A DNA stretch of 64,000 nucleotides, taken from NCBI RefSeq assembly GCF_002157505.1, contig NZ_NFSC01000029.1, positions 1 to 64,000 of the forward strand, read 5' to 3'. Each line of letters begins with the position of its first letter. The stretch's first letter is position 1. The notes beneath the pieces were generated by a model. That model saw nothing but the letters and a program-made list of their open reading frames with translations. It was not told where the DNA came from and ran no database searches. Position numbers and translations under genes: made by a program. The DNA comes from Arthrobacter agilis. GTDB taxonomy: Bacteria; Actinomycetota; Actinomycetes; Actinomycetales; Micrococcaceae. Positions 50,616 through 58,634 of the stretch are shown here, piece by piece.

Positions 50616-51941
50616 TCAGCCGAGGACGGCCCAGGCCCGTGGCGGCAGGGTCGCGGTGCCTGAGCGAGCGTCGAGGGTTGCCTGTCCGGCGAGTACCGAC
50701 AGCGCCCCCGTAGCCGGAACCGGCTGGGCATCGGAGGAGAGGTTCAGTGCGACCACGAGGGCTTCCGGGTTCTCGGCAGCGACGCGGTAGGCGAGCACCT
50801 CGTTGGACAGCTGCAGCACTTCGGTCTTCGCGCGGTGCAGCCAGGGGTGGCGGCGCCGGACGCCGATGAGCTCCTGGTGCACGTCGAAGACGGGCCGTCC
50901 CACGGGGGAGAGGTTGCCGGGTGCGGGCGGGAAGAGGGGCCTCACGTCGTCGTCGCCCCCTGCCCGGTCCTCCTTGATGCCGCGGTAGCCCTGCTCGTCG
51001 CCGTAGTAGAGGGACGGCGTGCCGCCGACCGTGAGGAGGACCGCGACGGCGTGCGGCAGCAGGGCGGGGTCGGTGAGCCTGCTCGCGATCCGTGTGACGT
51101 CGTGGTTGCCGAGGAACGTGAGCGGTGCGAAGGACCCGAGCAGTGCGTTGTGCCGCTCCAGTGCGGCGGCGAGTTCGAAGAGGTTGGCGTCGTTGAGGGA
51201 GCTCCACACGGCTTTCCACAGCTCGTACTGGGTCGCGGAATCGAGGCCACCGGCCCGGACCTCGGAGGCGTAGTCGCCGTGGATGTACTCCCCGACGAAG
51301 TAGGCGTCGGGGTGGGACGCGCGGACGCGGGCGGTCACGCCGGCCCAGAACGACGATGGGACGGCGTAGGCGGCGTCGAGCCGCCAGCCATCGGCTCCCC
51401 GCCGGAGCCAGTGCTCCATCACGTCGGTCACGAAGTCCGCGACGGCCGGCTCGCCGTGGTTCAGGGCCACGAGGTGGTGGTGGCCTTCGAAGTCGCGGTA
51501 TCCGGGTTCGGCGCCGGGCGTAGCACCTTCGGGCCAGTCCAGGGAGAACCAGGAGGCGGTCGCTGCTCCGGGGCCCTGTGCGAGGACGTCCTGGAACGGG
51601 CCGAACGAGCGGCCCGTGTGGTTGAAGACGCCGTCGAGCAGGATCCGGAGCCCGCGCCGGTGCGCTTCGCGCACGAGGGTGTCGAAGTCCTCCGACGTCC
51701 CGAGGCGGGCATCGATCCGGAAGTAGTCGGTGGTGTCGTAGCCGTGGGTCTCCGAGGCGAAGACGGGGCCGAGGGCCAGGCCCGACGCTCCCAGTTCCAC
51801 CGCGTAGTCGAGCCATGGCACCAGGTCCAGGAGCCGGTGCGCGGCGGCGGGATCCTCCGTCGCGGCCTTCTCCGCCCCGACGAACCCCAGGGGATAGACG
51901 TGCCACCAGATGGCGTGCTGGACCCAGGCGGGTTCGTTCAT
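50616..51941 (-). CDS. GH13 alpha-amylase-family protein
   Basis: A 441-residue (beta/alpha)8 enzyme with the four GH13 regions: DGVFNHTG (103-110), GWRLDAAYA with the nucleophile Asp189, FVGEYI with the acid/base Glu218, and FLGNHDVTR with His280/Asp281. It is small for the family and has no signal peptide, so it is a cytoplasmic alpha-glucosidase, maltodextrin glucosidase or trehalose-related enzyme. The ATG has a GGAAGGG site. Confidence 0.9.
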   Translation of the reverse strand: MNEPAWVQHAIWWHVYPLGFVGAEKAATEDPAAAHRLLDLVPWLDYAVELGASGLALGPVFASETHGYDTTDYFRIDARLGTSEDFDTLVREAHRRGLRILLDGVFNHTGRSFGPFQDVLAQGPGAATASWFSLDWPEGATPGAEPGYRDFEGHHHLVALNHGEPAVADFVTDVMEHWLRRGADGWRLDAAYAVPSSFWAGVTARVRASHPDAYFVGEYIHGDYASEVRAGGLDSATQYELWKAVWSSLNDANLFELAAALERHNALLGSFAPLTFLGNHDVTRIASRLTDPALLPHAVAVLLTVGGTPSLYYGDEQGYRGIKEDRAGGDDDVRPLFPPAPGNLSPVGRPVFDVHQELIGVRRRHPWLHRAKTEVLQLSNEVLAYRVAAENPEALVVALNLSSDAQPVPATGALSVLAGQATLDARSGTATLPPRAWAVLG

Positions 51942-52020
51942 GGGGTGCTGCCCTTCCGTGAATCCGCAGCAGGCCTGCGAAGAGGGCTGCGTGCCGGCCC
52001 GGACAGGGCCGGCACGCAGC

Positions 52021-52449
52021 CTAGCCTACGTCGAGGAGGCGTCCTCCCGAGGCGAGCTCCTGGACGTCGGCCGGCTCCAGCTGCGCGGCCTCGGCGATGT
52101 CGACGATCGCCGCCCCTGCGTCTGCTGCACGCAGCACGGCGGACTCGAGCTCGTCGGTGAGCTGGTCGAGGTGCCACTGGATCGACTCGAGGTCCGCCGC
52201 GGCCGCTGCGACGCGCCGCAGGGCAGGAGACAGGGGGTGTGCGAGTTCGGCGGGCTCCTCGTGCGAGAGCTGGAAGCCGCACGAGCAGGCCCAGACGAGT
52301 TCGACGTCGAACCCGGCGGCCGGCTGCGGGATCACCCCGTAGGAGGACCCCACGTAGGAGGTCTCGCGCAGGGTCATGGGCTCACCGCAGTGGAGGGGAG
52401 CACCTACGGCCGTATCTCCTGCACCGATAGCACTGATTGTCTGCGTCAT
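52021..52449 (-). CDS. hypothetical protein with CxC motif and helical tail
   Basis: A 142-residue protein. The first half has three Cys residues (APLHCGEPMTL and ACSCGFQL) that could bind a metal; the second half is strongly helical with heptad spacing (AAADLESIQWHLDQLTDELE, SAVLRAADAGAAIVDIAEAA), and its end could be a small helix-turn-helix (IVDIAEAAQLEPADVQELAS). No family recognised; a DNA-binding or adaptor role is a guess. ATG 52449 has an AAAGG site, and two AACTAGTT palindromes stand 42-62 bp upstream. Confidence 0.7.
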   Translation of the reverse strand: MTQTISAIGAGDTAVGAPLHCGEPMTLRETSYVGSSYGVIPQPAAGFDVELVWACSCGFQLSHEEPAELAHPLSPALRRVAAAAADLESIQWHLDQLTDELESAVLRAADAGAAIVDIAEAAQLEPADVQELASGGRLLDVG

Positions 52450-52486
52450 GGCTCTCTTACCTTTCGATCAAGAATACGAACCATAC

Positions 52487-52511
52487 TGTCAACTAGTTCT
52501 ACAAACTAGTT
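52487..52511 (-). promoter_or_regulatory. promoter with paired AACTAGTT palindromes (MarR-like operator)
   Basis: AACTAGTT occurs at 52491-52498 and 52504-52511 (13-bp period). On the minus strand the proximal copy runs into a perfect TTGACA -35 element (52487-52492) pointing at the 52449 gene. Such a paired site overlapping a -35 box is typical of a small repressor. Confidence 0.55.
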
Positions 52512-52603
52512 ATATGCGGGCTGACATACCGCTGTCCACTTGAGGATGGTGACCGCACGGTGAACAGTCGGCGCTGGTCCGAGGCTGCCGGGAACCGGCA
52601 GGG

Positions 52604-53455
52604 CTATCCGGCGGATCCGGGAAGGGATGCACCGGTTCCCCGCACTGCTTCGCGGTGGAGCCGCCGTCCTGCCTCCCGGTAGACCTGAGCGGAGAACGCC
52701 ACGAGGAGCATCACGTGGATGGCGTCCCCGCCGTAGTACATGAGGTGCGCCGCCTGCTCCACGTCGGCTGGCATGGCGCCCTGGTCCGCGACGGAGTAGA
52801 GATGCTTCGCCACCACCGAGTGGACCGCGATGCCGACGACGATCGCGCTCCCCCTCATCCATGCGGGTGCCCGGTGGGGGTTCGGGTCCACGCCGACGAC
52901 GGCGTAGGTGAAGAGGACGCCCGACACGAGGAAGTGGAGGTGGAGCAGCGGCCCGAGCACCGGGTGGTGGACCAGCCCGAGCGCGGAGCCGTCCCGGTAC
53001 AGGAAGGCCAGGGGAATCGTGGAGAGCAGCGTGGCAGTCACCGGATACGTGCCCACCCGCAGCGGCGCCGCGCCGGCGAGCCTGCTCCAGCGGCGCCCGA
53101 CGGACGCGGGGACGGCCCGGAGGAACAGGGTCACGGGAGCTCCCAGCACGAGCAGCAGCGGGACGAGCATGCCGAGGACGAGGTGGACCGCGGTGTGCGC
53201 GGTGAAGCTGCTGCCCGCAGCCCGTGCGAGCGGCCCCGTCGCGGCGAGCCCCAGGCCCGTCGCGGCCAGCCAGGCGGCGGTCCGGCGGATCGGCCATCCG
53301 GTCCGCCCTCGCAGGACGGCGCAGCGGCCCGCGAGCAGGTACAGCACGGCGAGTCCCACCCATACGAGCACGATCCCGGTGTCCAGGACGAAGCCGTCGG
53401 CGCCTCCCGAAAGATGTGCTGACGCCGAGTGGCCCGGGTCGGAGTGGTCAGTCAC
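52604..53455 (-). CDS. CtaG-like cytochrome c oxidase assembly protein (Caa3_CtaG family)
   Basis: A 283-residue membrane protein with about seven helices. The conserved His residues (FTAHTAVHLVLGMLVPLLLV, HLHFLVSGVLFTYAVVGVDP, IAVHSVVAKHLY, MYYGGDAIHVMLLVAF) are typical of Caa3_CtaG proteins that help insert copper into cytochrome oxidase. The GTG start at 53455 sits in a GTGACTGA overlap with the preceding gene's stop. The pair DUF2243-CtaG occurs together in other Micrococcaceae. Confidence 0.85.
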   Translation of the reverse strand: MTDHSDPGHSASAHLSGGADGFVLDTGIVLVWVGLAVLYLLAGRCAVLRGRTGWPIRRTAAWLAATGLGLAATGPLARAAGSSFTAHTAVHLVLGMLVPLLLVLGAPVTLFLRAVPASVGRRWSRLAGAAPLRVGTYPVTATLLSTIPLAFLYRDGSALGLVHHPVLGPLLHLHFLVSGVLFTYAVVGVDPNPHRAPAWMRGSAIVVGIAVHSVVAKHLYSVADQGAMPADVEQAAHLMYYGGDAIHVMLLVAFSAQVYREAGRRLHREAVRGTGASLPGSAG

Positions 53456-53936
53456 GCCGGGTATCCGCACGCCGTGCCGCGAGCAGTACCGAGACCCCCG
53501 CGACCAGGAACGCGAGGGCCGCGCCGTTCCATGCCAGATCGTAGGGGAGCAGGTCCACGCCGTACCGGACCTCGTGCAGGTCGAGGAGCTTGTGCTGCAC
53601 CAGGCCGTCGAACAGCTGGAAGCCGCCGACGCCCGCGAGGATGCCCCCCAGCCAGCGCCGGGCCTGGAGGGCGCTCCGCCGCCGGAGGTCGGCGAAGAGG
53701 AAGAGGGATGCCACTGTCGCGAACCAGCTGAAGGCGTGGAAGACGCCGTCGGACACGAGGCCGGCCGCGGACGTGGACCTGTCGTAGAAGTGGTGCCAGT
53801 GGAGGAGCTGGTGGAAGACGGCCTCGTCGATGAACGCGATGATCCCGCACCCGAAGAGGACGCCGACCAGGACGTTGCGGCGCTGGAGGGCGACGGCGGC
53901 ATGCTGCGCGGGCGGTCGAGTGGACGAAGTGATGAT
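53448..53936 (-). CDS. DUF2243 family membrane protein (start codon uncertain)
   Basis: A four-helix membrane protein: RRNVLVGVLFGCGIIAFIDE, AVFHQLLHWHHFYD, SDGVFHAFSWFATVASLFLF and a C-terminal helix. These match DUF2243 well. The family start should lie within about 20 residues before RRNVLVG, but in that stretch there is no in-frame ATG, GTG or TTG. The only plausible sites are two ATC codons (53934-53936 and 53931-53933), preceded only by GGGG. GTG 53756 would remove the first 60 residues including a helix. I set 53936 as the approximate start. It is coupled to the CtaG gene by an 8-bp overlap. Confidence 0.7.
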   Translation of the reverse strand: MITSSTRPPAQHAAVALQRRNVLVGVLFGCGIIAFIDEAVFHQLLHWHHFYDRSTSAAGLVSDGVFHAFSWFATVASLFLFADLRRRSALQARRWLGGILAGVGGFQLFDGLVQHKLLDLHEVRYGVDLLPYDLAWNGAALAFLVAGVSVLLAARRADTRRD

Positions 53937-54026
53937 GGTCCCCGTCGTCGGAGGGTGTGGACCCTGTCCAGCGTGCCAGCCGCGTGCCCGGACCGTCCAG
54001 AGTTTTCCCGGTGCACCGGGGTGTGG

Positions 54027-54353
54027 TCAGGAGACCTTCTCGCCGTACCACCAGTGGGCGGGCCGGAGCGGTGGGTGCTGCGGCGCGGCCGGGAGTTTCA
54101 CGATGACGGCGGTGTAGGCGCGGGGGCGCGTCATGGCCATCTGGATTCCTGCGAGCAGCGCGGCGGGGATCGATACCGGCACGATGACGGCCAGCGCATA
54201 CATGGCGAGCACCGCGTGCAGCGGCGAATGGTAGAGACCCTCCATGAACGCGGCGCTGCCGAGCCACAGCCACAACCAGAACAGGCCGATCACGTAGAGC
54301 AGCGACCGCGCACGCCTGTAACGCAACGGAACATGCTTCCGCTCACGTCCCAT
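54027..54353 (-). CDS. small membrane protein (108 aa)
   Basis: ATG 54353 has a GGGGAGA site 7 bases upstream. It has a basic N-terminus (MGRERKHVPLRYRRARSLLY), two hydrophobic helices (VIGLFWLWLWLGSAAF and VLAMYALAVIVPVSIPAALL) and a Pro-rich tail ending HWWYGEKVS. No family recognised. Confidence 0.7.
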   Translation of the reverse strand: MGRERKHVPLRYRRARSLLYVIGLFWLWLWLGSAAFMEGLYHSPLHAVLAMYALAVIVPVSIPAALLAGIQMAMTRPRAYTAVIVKLPAAPQHPPLRPAHWWYGEKVS

Positions 54354-54525
54354 ATTTTGTCTCCCCAGACTTATGTTCGGACCCGCCCCAGGCACGTCCA
54401 CTGGAGAAATAATAGACCCCGTCCGAGGCTTTCCCGGTGACCGTCACCAGAATGAGACGTGGCGGATCCACGACGGTCGAAACCGCCGCACCTGGGAGCC
54501 CGAGGGCCGACCGCGCGGGGTCGCG

Positions 54526-55809
54526 TCAGAGCGTTACAGCGGCTTCGGGCAGGTCCGCCGTCGCGTCGCCGAGCAGCCGCACGTGGTCCGGGTTGAGGTC
54601 CTCGATGCGGTTCACGCCGAGCAGCTGCATGGTGCGCGCTGTCTCCGTGCCGAGGATCTCGATGGTGCGGTCCACACCCTTGCGGCCGCCGGCCATGAGT
54701 CCGTAGAGGTAGGCGCGGCCGATCAGCGTGAAGTCCGCTCCGAGGGCCAGGGCAGCTACGACATCGCCACCACTCATGATGCCCGTGTCGAGGATGATGT
54801 CCGTCGTGCCCTTGAGCTCGGCTGCGACGCGTGGCAGCAGGTGCAGCGGGATGGGCGCCCGGTCGAGCTGGCGTCCGCCGTGGTTGGACAGGATGATGCC
54901 GTCCGCTCCGTGGTCCACAACCTTCTTCGCGTCGTCGAGCGTCTGGATCCCCTTGACCACGAGGTTCCCCTTCCACACGCTGCGCAGCCAGTCCAGGTCC
55001 TCGAAGGTGAGCGTCGGATCGAACATCGAGTTGATGAGTTCGGCCACGGTGCCCGAGTAGCGTGAGAGCGAGGCGAACGAGAGCGGCTCGTGGGTCAGGA
55101 AGTTGAACCACCAGGCGGGCCGGTACGAGGCGTCGAGAACGGTCTTCACGGTCAGCGCCGGCGGGATGGTCATGCCGTTGCGGACGTCGCGGAGCCGGGC
55201 GCCCGCCACCGCGGTGTCGACGGTGACCATGAGGGTGTCGTTCCCGGCCGCTGCCGCGCGGGCGATGAGCTCCATCGAGCGGTCCCGGTCCGTCCACAGG
55301 TAGAGCTGGAACCAGTTGCGCCCGTTCGGGGCGGCCTCCGCCACGTCTTCGATGGAGGCCGTGCCCATGGTGGAGAGCGTGTAGGGGATGCCTGCCGCTG
55401 CTGCCGCCTGCGAGCCGGCGTACTCGCCCTCCGACTGCATCATGCGCGTGAAGCCGGTGGGTGCGATGCCGAACGGCAGGGCCGAGTCCTTCCCGAGGAT
55501 CGGCGTGACCGTGCTGACGGACTGCACGTTGCGCAGGATGCCCGGCCGGAACTCGAGGTCGAGGAAGGCGGCCCGCGCGCGGCGGAGCGAGATCTCGGCC
55601 TCGGCGGCACCGTCCGTGTAGTCGAACGGCGCCGTGGGTGTCCGCCGCTTCGCCATGTCGCGCAGGTCCCAGACGGTGTTGGCCCGCCGAAGCCGGGCAG
55701 CTGCGCTGACCTCGGGCTTCTTGAACTGCACCAGGGGAGCCAGGTCTGCGACCCTGGGGACCCGGCGCCTGAGTGCCGGAGGAACAGGTGCGCTGGAGGA
55801 GGTGTGCAT
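54526..55809 (-). CDS. lldD: FMN-dependent alpha-hydroxy-acid dehydrogenase (L-lactate dehydrogenase LldD-like)
   Basis: A 427-residue TIM-barrel flavoenzyme. It shows [13 protein letters not shown] and [12 protein letters not shown] (FMN binding), [20 protein letters not shown] with the flavin-contacting Lys, [13 protein letters not shown] with the catalytic His and substrate Arg, and [19 protein letters not shown] for phosphate binding. It oxidises L-lactate or a similar 2-hydroxyacid to the 2-oxoacid and passes electrons to quinone or oxygen. ATG 55809 has an AAAGG site; the long frame upstream is antisense to the GntR gene. It is divergent from a FadR/LldR-type regulator across 105 bp with an operator palindrome, the usual lld arrangement. 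Confidence 0.88.
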   Translation of the reverse strand: MHTSSSAPVPPALRRRVPRVADLAPLVQFKKPEVSAAARLRRANTVWDLRDMAKRRTPTAPFDYTDGAAEAEISLRRARAAFLDLEFRPGILRNVQSVSTVTPILGKDSALPFGIAPTGFTRMMQSEGEYAGSQAAAAAGIPYTLSTMGTASIEDVAEAAPNGRNWFQLYLWTDRDRSMELIARAAAAGNDTLMVTVDTAVAGARLRDVRNGMTIPPALTVKTVLDASYRPAWWFNFLTHEPLSFASLSRYSGTVAELINSMFDPTLTFEDLDWLRSVWKGNLVVKGIQTLDDAKKVVDHGADGIILSNHGGRQLDRAPIPLHLLPRVAAELKGTTDIILDTGIMSGGDVVAALALGADFTLIGRAYLYGLMAGGRKGVDRTIEILGTETARTMQLLGVNRIEDLNPDHVRLLGDATADLPEAAVTL

Positions 55810-55882
55810 GGGTGCCTTTGCTCGTCGTCGGCCGGAATCGCGGTGGTCCCCCACCTGAGCTCTGACCACAGATCGTACGGCC

Positions 55883-55897
55883 TGTGGTCGGACCACA
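55883..55897. promoter_or_regulatory. GntR/LldR-type operator TGTGGTCGGACCACA
   Basis: A perfect palindrome with 7-bp arms and the TGGT..ACCA core expected for FadR-subfamily regulators. A related half-site (CTGACCACAG) is at about 55861-55870. It overlaps the promoter region of the GntR gene, whose TATGCT -10 box (55903-55908) is 6 bases before its ATG. Confidence 0.75.
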
Positions 55898-55914
55898 CAA
55901 GCTATGCTGGCCGC

Positions 55915-56601
55915 ATGCGCAATCACCAGGTGGTCTCGGCATGGCTCGAGCAGGAACTCGCCGCAGGACGGCTCGCCATCGGGTCCCGGCTGCCCGGCGA
56001 GCGCACCATGGCGGAGCAGCTGAAGATCTCCCGGGCATCGGTGCGTGAGGGTACACGGGTACTGGAGGCGCTCGGCGTCGTCCGTGCCGGCGTCGGGTCC
56101 GGGCCACAGGCGGGCACGGTCGTCACGGGAAACCCCGCTCGGGCCCTCGACTCCACCCTCCGGCTGCATGTGGCAAGCACCCACCTTCCCGTCAGGGACA
56201 TCGTGGAGACGCGCCTCCTGCTGGAGACGTGGGCGGCAGCCCATGCGTCGCCGGACTCTCCATCCCTCGAGCGGGCGGCCCGGCTCCTCGACGAGATGGA
56301 CCAGCACGACGACGGCCCGGCGGGGTTCCTGGAGCGTGACGCGCTCTTCCACGTCGCGCTTGCCGAGGCGGCCGGGAACGTGCTGGTGGGAGCCATGATG
56401 GGATCGCTGCGCGGGTCCATCGAGGACTACACGCAGCAGTTGACCGCGGGACTTCCCGACTGGACAGCGACGTCGGAGAGGCTCCGGCGGGAGCACCGCG
56501 CGGTCCTCGACGCTGTGCTGGGCGGTGACGGGGGCCGGGCCGCGGAACTGGTGCGGGATCATATCGAAGGCTTCTACCGCGAATCGGGTGTCTCCACCTG
56601 A
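55915..56601 (+). CDS. FadR/GntR-family regulator, LldR-like
   Basis: A 228-residue regulator: winged helix-turn-helix ([37 protein letters not shown]) and an all-helical FCD effector domain ([43 protein letters not shown]) with the His/Asp residues that bind a metal and the acid ligand. ATG 55915 appears leaderless. It is divergent from the hydroxyacid dehydrogenase gene and almost certainly regulates it in response to lactate or a related acid. Confidence 0.87.
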   Translation: MRNHQVVSAWLEQELAAGRLAIGSRLPGERTMAEQLKISRASVREGTRVLEALGVVRAGVGSGPQAGTVVTGNPARALDSTLRLHVASTHLPVRDIVETRLLLETWAAAHASPDSPSLERAARLLDEMDQHDDGPAGFLERDALFHVALAEAAGNVLVGAMMGSLRGSIEDYTQQLTAGLPDWTATSERLRREHRAVLDAVLGGDGGRAAELVRDHIEGFYRESGVST

Positions 56602-56708
56602 GGTCCGGTCGTTGACAGGGGCCGACCTTTCCAATATGACGCACGTCACCTAGACTGCAGGAACTGTCGAGCAGGCGGCTATGGAACCACCCGGATGTGG
56701 AGCTCACT

Positions 56709-57350
56709 ATGGAACACTCGCCGCAAATTCTCGAGCATCCCGCTGCACATCAGGACGCGGCAGCTCCGTCGGGGGGAACCCGGCGTGCACATCTTTCCTC
56801 GGTTCCGCAGGGCATGGAGTCCGACTTCCCGAGCAGCCTCACGGAGGCGTCGACGCGCCACCTGCGGATGCTGTGCAACCGCACCTACCAGCTCCTCGAC
56901 CTGGACCGTCCGGCGCTGGAGACACGGGAGCGGTACGACGCGCTCGTCCAGGAACTCGAACGGCGTGAGCGCCAGGCCGTGCAGCGCGGCGGAGTGGACG
57001 ACGCCCGTGAGACGTTCCGCGACAACGCCCTCTTCTCCCGGTTCGAGCTGTACCGCAACGGGATGATGGCCGGGTACGTGCAGTACGAGATGCGCGGCGG
57101 GGACATCCTCCTGCTGCACGCCGTCGTCGATCCGAAGTTCCGGCACCTGGGCCTCGAGCCGGTACTGATGCAGGCCGTGCTGCTCAATGCGCACCGCCGG
57201 CGCCTGGCCGTCATTCCCTACTGCCCCGAGGCGCAGGACTTCCTGGCCGCCCACCCGCAGTTCCTCTCGCTGCTGACCGCCCAGCAGCGCCGGCGGTTCA
57301 GGCTGCTGCTGGCGCCGGGTTCCGCTGAAGCCGGACAGGAGCGCCGGTGA
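56709..57350 (+). CDS. GNAT-family N-acetyltransferase-like protein
   Basis: A 213-residue protein. Residues about 105-185 fit the GNAT fold: RFELYRNGMMAGYVQYEMRG, LLHAVVDPKFRHLGLEPVLM (acetyl-CoA pyrophosphate loop) and RLAVIPYCPEAQDFLAAHPQ, a pattern of the YjdJ/small GNAT group. A helical N-terminal extension (about 45-95) precedes it. I chose ATG 56709 (GGAG 6 bases upstream) over GTG 56697. It overlaps the next gene by 4 bp. Confidence 0.75.
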   Translation: MEHSPQILEHPAAHQDAAAPSGGTRRAHLSSVPQGMESDFPSSLTEASTRHLRMLCNRTYQLLDLDRPALETRERYDALVQELERRERQAVQRGGVDDARETFRDNALFSRFELYRNGMMAGYVQYEMRGGDILLLHAVVDPKFRHLGLEPVLMQAVLLNAHRRRLAVIPYCPEAQDFLAAHPQFLSLLTAQQRRRFRLLLAPGSAEAGQERR

Positions 57351-57856
57351 CGTCGGTCGACGTCCTGACCGAGGCGTACGGGCGACTGCCCGACCTGGTG
57401 CGCGGTGCCGTCGACGGCCTCGATGCCGACCAGCTGTCCATCCGGCCGGGCGGGACCGCGAATTCCGTCGCCTGGCTCATCTGGCACCTCTCGCGGATCG
57501 AGGACAGCCACTTCGCCGAGGCGTTCGGGCATGAGGAGGTGTGGCTGGCGCATGGCTACGCCGACCGCTGGGCCCTGGAGCTCGACCACGATGACACCGG
57601 CTACGGGCATTCGCCGGACCAGGTGGGTGCCGTTCAAGTCGGGTCGGCGCAGCAGCTGCTGGACTACTTCGACGCCGCCCACCAGCTGGCCCAGAGCCTG
57701 CTCGTGGGCCTGACGGACGAAGACCTGCGGCAGGTGATCGACGAGCACTGGGACCCGCCGGTGACGCTCCTCGTCCGGCTGGTCAGCGTGGTCGACGACG
57801 CCGTGCAGCACGCGGGCCAGGCCGCCTACGCACGGGGAATGGTCCTCGCGGGCTAG
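57347..57856 (+). CDS. DinB/mycothiol-transferase-like protein (DUF664)
   Basis: A 169-residue four-helix-bundle protein. The metal-binding His residues appear in WLIWHLSRIEDSHF and DDAVQHAGQAAYARG. In actinobacteria this fold includes mycothiol-dependent transferases and maleylpyruvate isomerases. The GTG start at 57347 overlaps the previous stop (GTGA), so the two genes are coupled. It ends convergently with the AlkB gene with a 4-bp overlap. Confidence 0.85.
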   Translation: MTSVDVLTEAYGRLPDLVRGAVDGLDADQLSIRPGGTANSVAWLIWHLSRIEDSHFAEAFGHEEVWLAHGYADRWALELDHDDTGYGHSPDQVGAVQVGSAQQLLDYFDAAHQLAQSLLVGLTDEDLRQVIDEHWDPPVTLLVRLVSVVDDAVQHAGQAAYARGMVLAG

Positions 57857-58515
57857 CCCAGGCCCGTCTGCCGCACCGTGATGTTGAGCCGCCCCTCGAA
57901 CCCGATGCCGGGAGGTGCCGTGCCGGGCACGGTCCTGAGGACTCCGTGATAGGCGAACCGTGAGGGACCACCGAACACGAAGAGGTCGCCCGACCTGAGT
58001 TCCACGTCCTGCCAGGGGCGGTTCCGGGTCTCGGTGTTGCCGAAGCGGAAGACGCATGCCGTGCCCAGGCTGAGGGACACGACGGGCGCGTTCACCCGTT
58101 CCTCCCGGTCCTGGTGCATGCCCATCTTCGCGGCGTCGTCGTAGTAGTTGACGAGGGCGGCGTCGGGTTCGTAGGACGCACCGGCCTCCGGTCCGTAGGC
58201 GGCGGTCACGGCGTCACGCCCCAGGGTGCGGAGCACGTCGGGGAACGGCGCGACGGCGCCGCCGCCGGCGTCGTCGGCCGTGCGGCTGTACCGGTAGGGG
58301 AGCCAGTGCCAGCCGAGGCTCACGCTCTTCACGGACATGACTCCGCCGTTCGGCATGGTGACGGCGCGCATCGGCACAGGTCCGCTCGCCCAGGCCCGGC
58401 ACAACCCGACGAGGTCCCGCTGACGCCCGATGTCCAGCCAGTCGGGAAGATGCACGGCGCCCGGTGCCAGCTCCCGGAGAGGACGGGGGATCAGGGCGTC
58501 GATCGGATCGGTCAT
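57853..58515 (-). CDS. alkB: AlkB-family 2-oxoglutarate/Fe(II)-dependent dioxygenase
   Basis: A 220-residue DNA-repair dioxygenase that removes alkyl groups from N1-methyladenine and N3-methylcytosine. Iron ligands are His134 and Asp136 in MGMHQDREE and His190 in RFAYHGV; Arg209 and Arg215 in GRLNITVRQ bind 2-oxoglutarate. ATG 58515 is the family start; upstream sequence is not conserved. Convergent with DinB. Confidence 0.9.
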   Translation of the reverse strand: MTDPIDALIPRPLRELAPGAVHLPDWLDIGRQRDLVGLCRAWASGPVPMRAVTMPNGGVMSVKSVSLGWHWLPYRYSRTADDAGGGAVAPFPDVLRTLGRDAVTAAYGPEAGASYEPDAALVNYYDDAAKMGMHQDREERVNAPVVSLSLGTACVFRFGNTETRNRPWQDVELRSGDLFVFGGPSRFAYHGVLRTVPGTAPPGIGFEGRLNITVRQTGLG

Positions 58516-58601
58516 CCGACCATTGTGCGCCGGGATGGCCCGCATCGGCTCCCGGTGCCGGGCCACTGCCGCGACAGGAAGGCGTGATAGCAATAGAGGT
58601 G

Positions 58602-58634
58602 ATGAAACCGCCTATCCCGCCGCCCGCCCCGTGA
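58602..58634 (+). CDS. possible 10-codon proline-rich leader peptide before the MFS gene
   Basis: ATG 58602 encodes MKPPIPPPAP and stops at TGA 58632-58634, overlapping the GTG start of the MFS gene. No well-spaced ribosome site exists for it; a TAGCAAT stretch 7-13 bases upstream could be the -10 of a leaderless transcript. Six of its ten residues are Pro, including a PPP run that slows ribosomes. Confidence 0.25.
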   Translation: MKPPIPPPAP

